Source of the DNA: Azospirillum brasilense
Lineage (GTDB): Bacteria > Pseudomonadota > Alphaproteobacteria > Azospirillales > Azospirillaceae
Direction of reading: 5' to 3'
NCBI RefSeq assembly: GCF_007827815.1
Contig: NZ_VITH01000001.1
Location: forward strand, 782,979 to 846,978
Length of the DNA: 64,000 bases
Both the position numbers and the translations under genes were made by a program. This document shows, piece by piece, positions 45,893 to 55,446 of the stretch. Below the pieces are notes generated by a model, which did not search any database, was not told the origin of the DNA, and saw nothing but the letters and a program-made list of their open reading frames with translations. Numbering within the stretch: the first letter of the stretch is position 1; each line of letters opens with the position of its first letter.

Positions 45893-46733
45893 ACGGCTGT
45901 TCGTCACCGGGCTTGGCCTCTGCGGTGCGGCGGCCAGCCTGACCATCGTCGCCGTGATCGGGGTCACCACGGTGGAGGCGACGCCGGCCCTCAGCGTCGC
46001 CGGCCCGCAGGCGTTCCTGACCGACGACGGCTGGTTCCCGCTGTCCGGGCGGTTCGGGCTGATGCCGATGATCCTGGGCACGGTGCTCGTCTCGCTCGGC
46101 GGCCTGGCGCTCGCCGGCCCGATGGGAATCGTGTCGGCGGTGTTCTGCAACCATTATGCGCCGGCCGCCGTCGCCACGGCCTACCGCCTACTCCTGAAGG
46201 CGTTGGCCGGCATTCCGTCGGTGGTCTACGGGCTGTGGGGCTTGGTCACGCTGGTCCCGCTGATCGCCGCCTGGGCGCCGCCCGGCGCCAGTCTGCTCGC
46301 CGGCATCCTGGTCCTGGCGCTGATGATCCTGCCGACCGTCGCCGTCGTGGCGGACAGCGCCATCCAGCAACTGCCTCCGGCGCTCCACCGCGGCGGCGCG
46401 GCGCTGGGCATGAGGCGCCACACCATCGCGTTCCGGGTCGTGGTGCCGGCCGCCCGTTCCGGGCTGGCCACCGCGCTGGTCCTGGCGCTGGGCCGGGCGC
46501 TCGGCGAAACCATGGCCCTGCTGATGGTCACCGGCAACCTCGTCCAGTACCCGTCGAGCCTCTTCGATCCCGTGCGCACGCTGGCCGCGAACATCGCGCT
46601 GGAGATGGCCTACGCCCAGGACATCCACCGCTCCGCGCTGTTCGTCAGCGGGCTGGTGCTGGCGTTGCTGGTCGCCGCCGCCCTGGTCGTGGCCGAGGTG
46701 CTGGCCCCGGATGGGACCCGCCATGTCGATTGA
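45861..46733 (+). CDS. pstC: Phosphate-type ABC transporter permease (PstC-like)
   Basis: The 290-residue inner-membrane protein has about six helices and the permease EAA-type loop (GAALGMRRHTIAFRVVVPAARSGLATALVLALGRALGETMA, of which GRALGETMA is the conserved end). The GIPSVVYGLWGL motif is typical of PstC. It overlaps the 3' end of pstS and the 5' end of pstA, so the operon is tightly coupled. Confidence 0.87.
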   Translation: MTSISSRRPAERLFVTGLGLCGAAASLTIVAVIGVTTVEATPALSVAGPQAFLTDDGWFPLSGRFGLMPMILGTVLVSLGGLALAGPMGIVSAVFCNHYAPAAVATAYRLLLKALAGIPSVVYGLWGLVTLVPLIAAWAPPGASLLAGILVLALMILPTVAVVADSAIQQLPPALHRGGAALGMRRHTIAFRVVVPAARSGLATALVLALGRALGETMALLMVTGNLVQYPSSLFDPVRTLAANIALEMAYAQDIHRSALFVSGLVLALLVAAALVVAEVLAPDGTRHVD

Positions 46734-47583
46734 CGCCCTGCGGCGCCGGCGCACGGCGCGGGTGGTGGACGCCGCCGTCTGGGGCGTGCCGGCCATCACC
46801 GTCGCGGCGTTGGCCTGGCTGCTGGCGGACGTGGTCTGGCACGGCGCCGGCCAGATCGACCTCGCCTTTCTGACGACGGCGCCGCGCAGCGCGGGCCGCG
46901 CCGGCGGCATCGCGCCGATGCTGGTGTCGACCGCGATCGTCGTCGCCATCGCCGTCGCCGTGGCGCTGCCGCTGGCGGTCGGCACCGCGGTGCTGCTGGT
47001 CGAGGTGCTGCCGCCATCGGCCTCGGCCGGCCGCTGGATCCGGCGCAGCTTGGACATTCTGGCCGGCATGCCGTCGATCGTCTTCGGCCTGTTCGGCAAC
47101 CTGGTGTTCTGCACCATGTTGGGCATGGGATTCTCGCTGCTCTCCGGCGGGCTGACGCTCGCCTGCATGGTGCTGCCCATCCTCATGCGCGCCGCCGAGG
47201 AGAGCTTGCGCGGCGTACCCGACGGCTGCCGCCGCGGCGCGCTTGCCCTCGGGATGCCGCGGCACCGGGCGATCACGGCGGTCATCCTGCCCTGCGGCAT
47301 GCCGGGCATCATCGACGGGCTGACGCTGGGCGTGGGCCGCGCCATGGCCGAAACGGCCGCCCTGGTCTTCACGAGCGGCTACGTGGACCGCATGCCGTCC
47401 GCGCTGACCGACTCGGGCCGCACCCTGGCCGTGCACGTCTTCGATCTGTCCATGAACGTCACCGGTGGCGACCGATGGGCCTACGCCACGGCGCTGGTCC
47501 TGATCGGTCTGCTGCTGGTGACCGCCGGCCTGCTGTCGCTGGCGTCCCGCTTCCTGCAGCGCAAAGGAGCGCACAAGCCATGA
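46711..47583 (+). CDS. pstA: Phosphate-type ABC transporter permease (PstA-like)
   Basis: The 290-residue membrane protein has six predicted helices, the AGMPSIVFGLFGN motif of PstA and the EAA loop ending GVGRAMAETAALVF. ATG 46711 is used; ATG 46723 is four codons downstream. It forms the channel together with the PstC-like protein. It overlaps pstB by ATGA. Confidence 0.86.
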   Translation: MGPAMSIDALRRRRTARVVDAAVWGVPAITVAALAWLLADVVWHGAGQIDLAFLTTAPRSAGRAGGIAPMLVSTAIVVAIAVAVALPLAVGTAVLLVEVLPPSASAGRWIRRSLDILAGMPSIVFGLFGNLVFCTMLGMGFSLLSGGLTLACMVLPILMRAAEESLRGVPDGCRRGALALGMPRHRAITAVILPCGMPGIIDGLTLGVGRAMAETAALVFTSGYVDRMPSALTDSGRTLAVHVFDLSMNVTGGDRWAYATALVLIGLLLVTAGLLSLASRFLQRKGAHKP

Positions 47584-48407
47584 CGAACCTGCATGCGGTC
47601 GCGGAACTCCACCGTCCCCCGGTGGACGAGCCGGGGCCCGCCGTGCCGCTGATCCGCGCGCGCGGCGTTTCCGTGTCCTACGGGGCGCGGCGGGTGCTCG
47701 GCGACGTGTCGCTCGACATCGCGCGCGGTTCCGTGACCGCGCTGATCGGGCCGTCGGGGTGTGGCAAGACGAGCTTCCTGGGCTGCCTGAACCGGATGGT
47801 CGACCTGATCCCGCGCTGCCGGGTGACGGGTGAACTGCGGTTGGCCGGCGCCGACCTCCTGGACCCGACCCTGGACGTGGTGGCCCTGCGCCGCCGCGTG
47901 GGCCTGATCTTCCAGCGGCCCAACCCGTTCCCCTTCTCGATCCGCCACAATCTGGACCTGCCGTTGCGCGAGGCGGGCGTGCGCCGGAAGGAGCCGCGCG
48001 CCGCGGCCATCGAGCGCTGCCTGCGGGCCGTCGGCCTGTGGGACGAGGTGCACGACCGGCTGGACCACGCCGCCGGGGCCCTGTCCGGCGGCCAGCAGCA
48101 GCGCCTGTGCATCGCCCGCGCCCTGCTGCTCGATCCCGAGGTGCTGCTGATGGACGAACCGTGCAGCGCGCTGGACCCCATCTCCGGCGCGACGGTCGAG
48201 GCGCTGATCGGCTCCCTCAAGGAGCGCTGCACCATCGTCATCGTCACCCACAATCTGGCCCAGGCGCGCCGGGTGGCCGACCGTTGCGCCCTGTTCTGGC
48301 TGCGCGACGGGATCGGCACCATCGTCGAGCAGGGAACGGTCGGGCAGATCTTCCACGCGCCGAAGAGCGAGATCACCGCGGCCTACGTGCGCGGCGCCGT
48401 CGCGTGA
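47580..48407 (+). CDS. pstB: Phosphate-type ABC transporter ATPase (PstB-like)
   Basis: The 275-residue ATPase has Walker A GPSGCGKTSFLGCLNRM, the QRPNPFPFSI Q-loop typical of PstB, the signature LSGGQQQRLCIARAL and Walker B VLLMDEPCSALDP. It drives import through the PstC/PstA-like pair. No phoU follows, unlike the housekeeping pst operon, so this set is probably a dedicated system of the arsenic locus. Confidence 0.9.
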   Translation: MTNLHAVAELHRPPVDEPGPAVPLIRARGVSVSYGARRVLGDVSLDIARGSVTALIGPSGCGKTSFLGCLNRMVDLIPRCRVTGELRLAGADLLDPTLDVVALRRRVGLIFQRPNPFPFSIRHNLDLPLREAGVRRKEPRAAAIERCLRAVGLWDEVHDRLDHAAGALSGGQQQRLCIARALLLDPEVLLMDEPCSALDPISGATVEALIGSLKERCTIVIVTHNLAQARRVADRCALFWLRDGIGTIVEQGTVGQIFHAPKSEITAAYVRGAVA

Positions 48408-48521
48408 CGCGCGGTCCATGCCCGACGCCCTACCGGACGCTGCCTGGGCCGGTGGGCGCTGCCGCGGCGCCGCAACGACCGTTCGACCACTTTGCAACCG
48501 CCTGACGGGGAGAACACGACC

Positions 48522-49034
48522 GTGAAAGGATGCGGGAAGCTGGAACTGGGGCGCCGCCAGTTTTTGCGAAACGGGTTGGGCGCCGTGGGCGGTGCCGCCG
48601 CCGCCGCCGTGCCGGTGCCGGCGGCGGCCGGCGGGCGTTCCGGTTATCCGGCCCAAGTCCTCGCCAACCTGCGGGACCTTGCCGTCAATGTGCCCCGGGA
48701 CATCCACTACCCCGACACCGGGTCGCCGGGGGTCGTCGTCAAGCTGGGGGCCGCGGTTCCCGGCGGCGTCGGGCCGGATGGCGACATCGTCGCCTACTCC
48801 ACGCTGTGCCCGCACAAGGGGTATCCGCTCGCCTACGCCGCGTCGGACAAGACGCTCAACTGCCCGGGCCACTTCTCGCGCTTCGACGCCGAGAAGGAGG
48901 GGCAGCAGGTGTGGGGCCACGCCACGCAGAACCTGGCCATGTTCCGGCTGGCGCTGCGGCCCAACGGCGACATCGCCGCGGTCGGCGTCGACGAACTGAT
49001 CTATGGACGAATCGGCAACGTTCTAGAAAGCTGA
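48522..49034 (+). CDS. aioB: Arsenite oxidase small (Rieske) subunit
   Basis: The 170-residue protein has a twin-arginine signal (GRRQFLRNGLGAVGG) and a Rieske 2Fe-2S site: CPHKGYPL and CPGHFSRFD. These lack the second disulfide Cys in the first loop, as seen in arsenite oxidases. The GQQVWGHATQNL segment after the site is typical of AioB. GTG at 48522 is chosen, with GGGGAG about 10 bases upstream. It passes electrons from the large subunit to a cytochrome or azurin. It is followed by aioA after 11 bp. Confidence 0.92.
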   Translation: MKGCGKLELGRRQFLRNGLGAVGGAAAAAVPVPAAAGGRSGYPAQVLANLRDLAVNVPRDIHYPDTGSPGVVVKLGAAVPGGVGPDGDIVAYSTLCPHKGYPLAYAASDKTLNCPGHFSRFDAEKEGQQVWGHATQNLAMFRLALRPNGDIAAVGVDELIYGRIGNVLES

Positions 49035-49045
49035 GGAGCGGGCGC

Positions 49046-51514
49046 ATGACTTACAAGACCGGCGTGGACGAGCTTCCCATCCCGCCCGCGGACGCCAAGG
49101 TGCACAACGTCACCTGCGACTTCTGCATCGTCGGCTGCGGCTACAAGGCCTACACATGGCCGGTCGACCGCCACGGCGGCCGACCGGCGGAGCGCAACGC
49201 GTTCGGCACCGACCTCGGGCGGCAACAGCCCCCGGACAGCGCGGCCTGGATGAGCCGGTCGATGACCAACATCGTTCGCCAGGACGGGCGGCTGGTCCAC
49301 CTCGCCATCGTGCCGGACCAGGACTGCGTGGTGAACGGCGGGCTGAACTCGGTCCGCGGCGGCCGCATGGCGGAGACCCGCTATTCCGAACAGACCGGGA
49401 CCATGACCGCCCGGCTGACCCACCCGATGGTCTGGCGCTACTCCCAGATGATGCCGAGTTCGTGGGACGACAGCCTGTCGCTCGCCGCCGACGTGACGCG
49501 CCGAGTCATCGAGGAGATGGGCGAGGACGGCGTGGTCGTTTCGGCCTTCGATCACGGCGGCGCGGCCGGCGGCTACGAGAACACCTGGGGCACCGGCAAG
49601 CTCTATTTCGACGCTCTTACGGTCAAGAACATCCGCATCCACAACCGGCCGGCCTACAACTCCGAGGTCCACGCCAGCCGGGACATGGGGGTGAGCGAAC
49701 TCAACAACTGCTACGAGGACGCGGAACTCGCCGACACGTTCTTCGTCGTCGGGGCCAACCCGCTGGAAAGCCAGACCAACTACTTCCTGGCCCATTGGCT
49801 GCCGAACCTGCGCGGCGAGACGCTGGACAAGAAACGGCAGCTCCTGGCCGCCGAGCCGCACGCGCCGGCGAAGGCGATCATCGTCGATCCGCGCCGCACG
49901 GTATCGGTGAACGCATGCGAGGCGGCGGCCGGGCGTGAGAACGTCCTGCACCTCGCCATCAACCCGGGAACCGACCTCGCGCTGCTCAACGCCTTGTTGA
50001 CCGAGATCGTCGCCCGGAACTGGCAGGCCGCGGACTTCATCACGCGGCACACCCGCGGCTTCGGCGAGGCCGTGCCGGCGAACCGGATGTCCGTGGAGGA
50101 GGCCGCCGCGATCACCGGCCTCCGCCCGGAGGACATCCGCACCGCCGCCCGGTGGATCGGCGAACCCAAGCCGGGCGGCGCGGCGCGGCGCACGATGCTG
50201 GCATACGAGAAGGGCCTGATCTGGGGCAACGACAACTACCGCACCAACGCGGCTATCGTGAACCTGGCCCTGGCCACGCACAACATCGGGCGGGAGGGGA
50301 CCGGCTGCGTGCGCCTCGGCGGCCATCAGGAAGGCTATGTGCGCCCCTCCGACGCGCACGTTGGCCGGCCGGCCGCGTATGTGGACCAGTTGCTCATCGG
50401 CGGCCAGGGCGGCGTCCACCACGTCTGGGCCGTCGACCATTTCAAGTCGACGCTCAACGCCGAGGAGTTCCGGCGCGTCTACCGCCGCCGCACCACCCTG
50501 GTGAAGGAGGCGATGGACAGCGTCCCCTACGGTGACCGCAGCCGGCAGCTCGACGCCATCATGGCCGCGATCCGGGCCGGCGGGCTGTTCAGCGTGGTCG
50601 TCGACATCCTGCCGACGCAGATCGGCGAGGCGGCGCACGTCTGGCTGCCGGCCGCCACCGCCGGCGAGATGAACCTGACCTCGATGAACGGCGAGCGGCG
50701 GCTGCGGCTGACCGAACGGTACATGGATCCACCGGGTGAGGCCTTGCCCGACTGCCTGATCGCCGCCCGGCTGGCCAACGCCCTCGAGGTCTCCTTCCGC
50801 AAGGCCGGCGACGCGGCGCGGGCCGGTCGTTTCGCCGGGAAGTTCGACTGGCGGAGCGAGGAGGATGCCTTCCTGGACGGCTATCACCGCCACGCCGACG
50901 GCGGCGCCCTGGTCACCTACGACCGCCTGCGGGCGATGGGGACCAACGGCGTGCAGGAGCCGGTCCTCGGCTATGAGGACGGCCGGCTGCGGGGCACGCA
51001 ACGGCTGTACGGCGACGGAACGTTCAAGACCGAGGACGGGCGCGCCCGCTTCCTGGCCGCGCCGTGGCGCGGGATGCAGATCGCCGCCCGCCGCCGGCAG
51101 CAGGAGGCGCACGCCTTCCTGATCAACAACGGCCGCGCCAACCTGGTGTGGCAGAACGCCTTCTACGACGTGCACCTGCCGTTCGTCCGGGAACGCATGC
51201 CGGTGGCGCCCATCGAGCTGAACCCCGAGGACATGCGGCGCCTCGGTCTCGCCGCCGGCGATCTGGTCGAGGTCTACAACGAGACCGGTTCGACGCAGGC
51301 CATGGCCTATCCCACGCCGACCGCCAAGCCCGGCCAGGCCTTCATGCTGTTCATCGCGCCGACCGGCCAGGTCGGCAACATCATCGGCAAGGAGACGAAC
51401 GAACTGGGAATCCCCAACTACAAGAACGTCTGGGCCGACATCCGCCGCATCGGCCGCGCTCCCGGCGCGGACGCGATGAGCTTCAAGCCGATCGACTATC
51501 CGCTGGCCGGCTGA
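49046..51514 (+). CDS. aioA: Arsenite oxidase large molybdopterin subunit
   Basis: The 822-residue protein has the 3Fe-4S ligand set Cys24, Cys27 and Cys31 (CDFCIVGCGYKAYTWP), with no fourth Cys, as in AioA. Length and motifs (SRSMTNIVRQDGR, HASRDMGVSELNN, ANPLESQTNYFLAHWLPN, NNGRANLVWQNAFYD) match the arsenite oxidase group of the DMSO reductase family. It oxidises As(III) to As(V) in the periplasm at a bis-MGD molybdenum centre. GAGGAGCG precedes the ATG at 49046. The gene overlaps the converging LysR gene by 32 bp. No aioX, aioS or aioR sensor genes are adjacent. Confidence 0.95.
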   Translation: MTYKTGVDELPIPPADAKVHNVTCDFCIVGCGYKAYTWPVDRHGGRPAERNAFGTDLGRQQPPDSAAWMSRSMTNIVRQDGRLVHLAIVPDQDCVVNGGLNSVRGGRMAETRYSEQTGTMTARLTHPMVWRYSQMMPSSWDDSLSLAADVTRRVIEEMGEDGVVVSAFDHGGAAGGYENTWGTGKLYFDALTVKNIRIHNRPAYNSEVHASRDMGVSELNNCYEDAELADTFFVVGANPLESQTNYFLAHWLPNLRGETLDKKRQLLAAEPHAPAKAIIVDPRRTVSVNACEAAAGRENVLHLAINPGTDLALLNALLTEIVARNWQAADFITRHTRGFGEAVPANRMSVEEAAAITGLRPEDIRTAARWIGEPKPGGAARRTMLAYEKGLIWGNDNYRTNAAIVNLALATHNIGREGTGCVRLGGHQEGYVRPSDAHVGRPAAYVDQLLIGGQGGVHHVWAVDHFKSTLNAEEFRRVYRRRTTLVKEAMDSVPYGDRSRQLDAIMAAIRAGGLFSVVVDILPTQIGEAAHVWLPAATAGEMNLTSMNGERRLRLTERYMDPPGEALPDCLIAARLANALEVSFRKAGDAARAGRFAGKFDWRSEEDAFLDGYHRHADGGALVTYDRLRAMGTNGVQEPVLGYEDGRLRGTQRLYGDGTFKTEDGRARFLAAPWRGMQIAARRRQQEAHAFLINNGRANLVWQNAFYDVHLPFVRERMPVAPIELNPEDMRRLGLAAGDLVEVYNETGSTQAMAYPTPTAKPGQAFMLFIAPTGQVGNIIGKETNELGIPNYKNVWADIRRIGRAPGADAMSFKPIDYPLAG

Positions 51515-52427
51515 CCGCCGCGGCCGGCCCGGCGGCCTGTTCGCGCAGCCAGTCGGCCAGCAGGCCGGTGGCCCGGCCCGGCTTCTGCTCCTCCGGCTGG
51601 ACGAGCCAGTAGCTGTAGGTCGCCGGGATGCTGAACGGGGTCGCCACCGCCAGCCGCCCCTCGGCGATGTCGCGCGCGACCAGCAGGGACCGGCCGAGCG
51701 CCACGCCGGCCCCGGCGGCGGCGGCCCGGTACAGGCTGGTGCCCTCGTCGAAGCGGGGACCGAACCGCATCCCCGCGGGCTCGAGCCCGGCGGCGCGCAG
51801 CCAGTTGGCCCAACCGCCGGGAATGTTGTCCGTCAGCAGGAGCGCCGGCCTCAGGCAGGCGGGATCGCCGCCCAGCTCGAGGCTGCGGGCGTAGGCCGGG
51901 GCACAGACCGGGATCAGCCGCTCCTCGGCCAGGAGTTCGGCCCGCAGGCCCGCCCATGTGCCCAGCCCGTAGCGCAACGCGAGATCGATCCCATCCCGCC
52001 GGAGGTCCGCCAGGGCCATGCTGGCCTGGATGCGCAGGTCGACGTCGGGGAAGCGGCCGGTGAAGTCCGGCAGACGCGGCGCCAGCCACAGCGCGGCGAC
52101 CGAGGGCAGCAGCGACAGCGTCACCCGCTCGTCCCGCCGCCCGCGCCGGAGCAGGGCGTCGTTGGCGCGACGGATGCGCTCCAGCCCGTCGGCGACGGCG
52201 CCGAAGTAATCCCGCCCCTCCTCGGTCAAGGCGATGTGCCGGCCACGCCGGGCGAACAGATCCACGGCAAAGCATTGCTCGAGCGCGCGGACATGGCGGC
52301 TGACGGCGCTTTGGGTCAAGCACAGCTCCTCGGCCGCCCGGGTGAAGCTGCCCAGCCGCGCCGCCGCCTCGAACGCGCGGACCGCCAGAAGGGACGGATG
52401 ACCGGGGGTTGGATGATCCAGACTCAT
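51483..52427 (-). CDS. LysR-family transcriptional regulator
   Basis: The 314-residue protein has the LysR helix-turn-helix at residues ~10-65 (LGSFTRAAEELCLTQSAVSRHVRALEQ) and a substrate-binding domain of GcvA-like type (FPDVDLRIQASMALADLRRDGIDLALRYG). ATG 52427 is used; ATG 52442 is five codons longer. It is divergent from the GntP-type permease, which it probably controls, and converges on aioA, whose 3' end it overlaps. The effector is unknown. Confidence 0.87.
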   Translation of the reverse strand: MSLDHPTPGHPSLLAVRAFEAAARLGSFTRAAEELCLTQSAVSRHVRALEQCFAVDLFARRGRHIALTEEGRDYFGAVADGLERIRRANDALLRRGRRDERVTLSLLPSVAALWLAPRLPDFTGRFPDVDLRIQASMALADLRRDGIDLALRYGLGTWAGLRAELLAEERLIPVCAPAYARSLELGGDPACLRPALLLTDNIPGGWANWLRAAGLEPAGMRFGPRFDEGTSLYRAAAAGAGVALGRSLLVARDIAEGRLAVATPFSIPATYSYWLVQPEEQKPGRATGLLADWLREQAAGPAAAVSRPADSRSA

Positions 52428-52515
52428 GCAGACCGCCACCATTAGTCGTTTTGCTGGGCGCCATCAAATCCCTAGAATGTTAGAGAAATTCCACGCGCAC
52501 GTCGAGGATGTGGTC

Positions 52516-53715
52516 ATGAGTGAATGCACGGTTGCGGTCCACAAGGCGCCGGCCCGGCGGTCGCTGCTCGCCATGGCGCTGGGTGTGCCGCTGCCCCTGG
52601 TCATGCTGCTGGCCACCCTGGCGCTCGGCCTGGCCAGCGGCCTCGACAGCGCGGCGCTGATCCACGCGGTCGATGCCGGTTTCGGCGGCTCGCTCGGCGA
52701 GTTCGCCTTGATCCTCATTCCGTCCTTCACCCTGGCGGCCGCCCTGTCCCGCTCCGGCGCCGCGGCGGGGTCGGGGCGGATCGCCACGGTCCTCGCTCCG
52801 TTCGCCGGGGCCGGCATGGTGTGTCCGGACACCGCCTACGCGGCGCTGTCGCCCATGGCCGCCGGCCGGAAGCTGTCGCTGGTGTTTGGCGCCTACGCCG
52901 GCTTCAAGCTGCTGGTTCCGGCCGGGCCGGCGATCGTGGCGACCGCACTGGGCGGCCTGAACAACCGCTTGGCGGTCGTCGCTGTGCCGGTTTTCATCGT
53001 CGCCTGGATCGTCGGGCTGCTGTATGCCCGCCATTTCGAGCGGCGGGCGGGCGACGGGACCCCGCCTGCCAAAGGCCGCCTGAGCGGGCGCATGGCCGCT
53101 CCGCTCGGCACCATCATCCTGCTGCTGGCCGCCGGTTTCACCGTGCGCGGGCGCGTGGAGCTGTCGCCGCTGGTTGATTTCCTGCTGACCCCCAAAGGCG
53201 CGCTGCTCGTCGCGGCCGTCATCGCCCTGGTGCCGCTAGCGGCCGAGGAGCGCACCCAGGCCCTCGACAGCGGCATGCGCCGCACCGCCCCCCTGCTGCT
53301 GACGATCGGCGCGGCAAGCGCGCTCGGCGCCATGCTGGTCCAGACGGTCCCGGTGACCCGCTGGGCCGAGGCGCTCGTCTCCACCGGGCTGGTCCTGCCG
53401 GCGCTGTTCGTCTTCACGGCCAGCTTCAAGATCGTGAAGGGGTCGTCCATGGCGACCTTCGCCGGCACCGGCGGCATCATCGCCGCCCTGCTCCCGTCCC
53501 TCCAGGTCTCGCCGGAGGCGGCGGCCCTGGCGATGTGCGCCGGCGCCTTCGTGACGATCACGCCGAACGACAGCCTGTTCTGGCTGGTCCGGCAGGACGC
53601 CTTCGCCGGCCAGGACGACGCGACGGCCCTGCGGATCCTGGCCCTCGGTCCGGCCCTGCAGGGCCTCGCCGCCCTTCTGACCGTGTACATCATGACCACG
53701 GCCGGTCTGCTCTGA
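52516..53715 (+). CDS. GntP-family-like permease
   Basis: The 399-residue membrane protein has about 11 helices. The C-terminal motif FVTITPNDSLFWLV matches the GntP (gluconate:H+ symporter) family signature region, and KGSSMATFAGTGGI resembles its second conserved loop. GAGG lies 8 bases before the ATG at 52516. Family members import organic acids such as gluconate. The position between arsenite oxidase and acr3, next to a LysR gene, may mean the substrate matters for arsenic tolerance, or that the pair is unrelated. Confidence 0.72.
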   Translation: MSECTVAVHKAPARRSLLAMALGVPLPLVMLLATLALGLASGLDSAALIHAVDAGFGGSLGEFALILIPSFTLAAALSRSGAAAGSGRIATVLAPFAGAGMVCPDTAYAALSPMAAGRKLSLVFGAYAGFKLLVPAGPAIVATALGGLNNRLAVVAVPVFIVAWIVGLLYARHFERRAGDGTPPAKGRLSGRMAAPLGTIILLLAAGFTVRGRVELSPLVDFLLTPKGALLVAAVIALVPLAAEERTQALDSGMRRTAPLLLTIGAASALGAMLVQTVPVTRWAEALVSTGLVLPALFVFTASFKIVKGSSMATFAGTGGIIAALLPSLQVSPEAAALAMCAGAFVTITPNDSLFWLVRQDAFAGQDDATALRILALGPALQGLAALLTVYIMTTAGLL

Positions 53716-53782
53716 CGCCCTCGGGCCACCGGGACGGTTTCCGGGCGTCCGCCGCGCCCGGAGACGCCGCGCCGGAGGCCGG

Positions 53783-54844
53783 TCAGCGCGCCTCGTACCA
53801 GCCGCGGGTCGCCGTGACGATCCGCACCACCGACAGCATGACCGGCACCTCGACCAGGACGCCGACGACCGTGGCCAGAGCGGCTCCGGACTCCAGGCCG
53901 AACAGGCTGATGGCCGCCGCCACCGCGAGCTCGAAGAAGTTGGAGGCGCCGATCAGCGCGCCCGGTGCCGCCACGCACCACGCCACGCCGAAGCGACGCG
54001 CCAGCCAGTAGGCCAGCCCGGCGTTCAGGTAGACCTGGATCAGGATCGGCACGGCGAGCAGCAGGATGACCAGCGGCTGGGCCAGAACCGCCTCCCCCTG
54101 GAAGCCGAACAGCAGCACCAGCGTCGCCAGCAGCGCCAGCAACGACGCCGGCTGCAGCGCGGCCAGGGTCCGCGTCAGCGCCGCCGCGCCGGAGGCCAGC
54201 AGGCGCCGCCGCCACGCCTGCGCCACGACGACGGGAAGGACGATGTAGAGGGCGACGGACAGCAGCAGCGTGTCCCACGGCACGGTGATCGAGGCGACGC
54301 CGAGCAGCAGGCCGACGAGCGGCGCGAAGGCGACGACCATGATCAGATCGTTCAGCGCCACTTGGCTCAGCGTGAAGTGCGGCTCGCCCCCGCACAGGTT
54401 CGACCAGACGAAGACCATCGCGGTGCAGGGCGCCGCCGCCAGCAGGATCAGGCCGGCGATGTAGGAGTCGACCTGGTCGGCCGGCAGCAGGCCACGGAAC
54501 AGCGTCGCCACGAACAGCCAGGCGAGCAGCGCCATCGAGAAGGGCTTGACCGCCCAGTTGACGAACAGCGTCACGCCGACGCCGCGCCAGTGCTCCCGGA
54601 CCCGCGCGAGGGCGCCGAGGTCGATCTTCAGCAGCATCGGCACGATCATCAGCCAGATCAGCCCGGCCACCGGCAGGTTGACCTGGGCCGCTTCGGCCGC
54701 GGCGACCGCGTGGAAGACGCCCGGGACCAGATGCCCGAGCGCGATCCCGGCGACGATGCACAGCGCCACCCAGACGCTCAGGTAACGCTCGAAGAGGCCC
54801 ATGGCGGGGCGGGCCGCCGAGGCGGCGTGGATGTCAGCGGTCAT
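53783..54844 (-). CDS. acr3: Arsenite efflux permease Acr3
   Basis: The 353-residue protein has ten helices and the Acr3 signature with the catalytic Cys in AAPCTAMVFVWSNLCGGEP. FVNWAVKPFSMALLAW and the PGALIGASNFFELAVAAAI helix are conserved. It exports As(III) across the inner membrane. It is the last gene of the ars operon, 116 bp downstream of arsN2, and ends 67 bp from the GntP-like gene, which converges on it. Confidence 0.95.
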   Translation of the reverse strand: MTADIHAASAARPAMGLFERYLSVWVALCIVAGIALGHLVPGVFHAVAAAEAAQVNLPVAGLIWLMIVPMLLKIDLGALARVREHWRGVGVTLFVNWAVKPFSMALLAWLFVATLFRGLLPADQVDSYIAGLILLAAAPCTAMVFVWSNLCGGEPHFTLSQVALNDLIMVVAFAPLVGLLLGVASITVPWDTLLLSVALYIVLPVVVAQAWRRRLLASGAAALTRTLAALQPASLLALLATLVLLFGFQGEAVLAQPLVILLLAVPILIQVYLNAGLAYWLARRFGVAWCVAAPGALIGASNFFELAVAAAISLFGLESGAALATVVGVLVEVPVMLSVVRIVTATRGWYEAR

Positions 54845-54960
54845 GTCGGTTGCGTCCTGTCAGGAGGCTGTGCCAATGCGGGGTCCGGCGGCGTCCGCGT
54901 ATTGTTCGCCGGCTTCCCTGGTGGTGGCGCGACGTCCGAGGGAGGCCCCGGCGGACGGCG

Positions 54961-55446
54961 TCACGGGCGTCCGGCCCCGCCGGGGCCGGCCGTTGCCGGG
55001 CCGGGCGGCAGCGCCAGATCGAGGCGCAGGCAGGCGGCTCCGTCGGGGCACAGGCCCGCGAACTGGGCGCTGGAGGCGATGCCGGGCGGAACGGACAGCC
55101 GTTCCGTGCGCCGGAACCCCAGGCGTTCGAAGAACCCGGCTGCCCCGGTGGTCAGCAGCCAGAGCCGCCCGAGGCCCAGGCGGCGGGCCTCGGCGACCAC
55201 CGCCATGACCACGGCCCGCCCGGCGCCCCGGCCGCGCCGGTCCGGCGGAACGACGACGGAGCGGAGCAGGCCGTCCCGCCCATGGGCCTCCAGGCCGCCG
55301 TAGCCGAGCAGCCCGTACTCGTCCGCCACGCGCCAGAAGCGCCGCCCCGCCGCCGTCAGGTCGCCGGTCGGCAGGCCGGCGGCGGCCAGGAGGCCGGCCA
55401 GCGACGGCCGGTCCCCGTCGCCCAGGGGCGTGGCGGTCGCCGTCAT
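54961..55446 (-). CDS. arsN2: GNAT acetyltransferase of the arsenic operon (ArsN2-like)
   Basis: The 161-residue protein has the GNAT acetyl-CoA motif VPPDRRGRGAGRAVV and the C-terminal pattern GAAGFFERLGFRRTER and CPDGAACLRLDL, as in the ArsN2 family found in ars operons. ArsN enzymes can acetylate organoarsenicals or arsinothricin; the ArsN2 substrate is not firmly known. ATG at 55446 overlaps the arsC stop (ATGA). Confidence 0.8.
   Translation of the reverse strand: MTATATPLGDGDRPSLAGLLAAAGLPTGDLTAAGRRFWRVADEYGLLGYGGLEAHGRDGLLRSVVVPPDRRGRGAGRAVVMAVVAEARRLGLGRLWLLTTGAAGFFERLGFRRTERLSVPPGIASSAQFAGLCPDGAACLRLDLALPPGPATAGPGGAGRP

Noticed and set aside
52428..52515. LysR operator (T-N11-A) between the LysR and permease genes
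   Set aside because: Only a 3-bp-arm CTA/TAG symmetry near 52484-52495 was seen, too weak to call.
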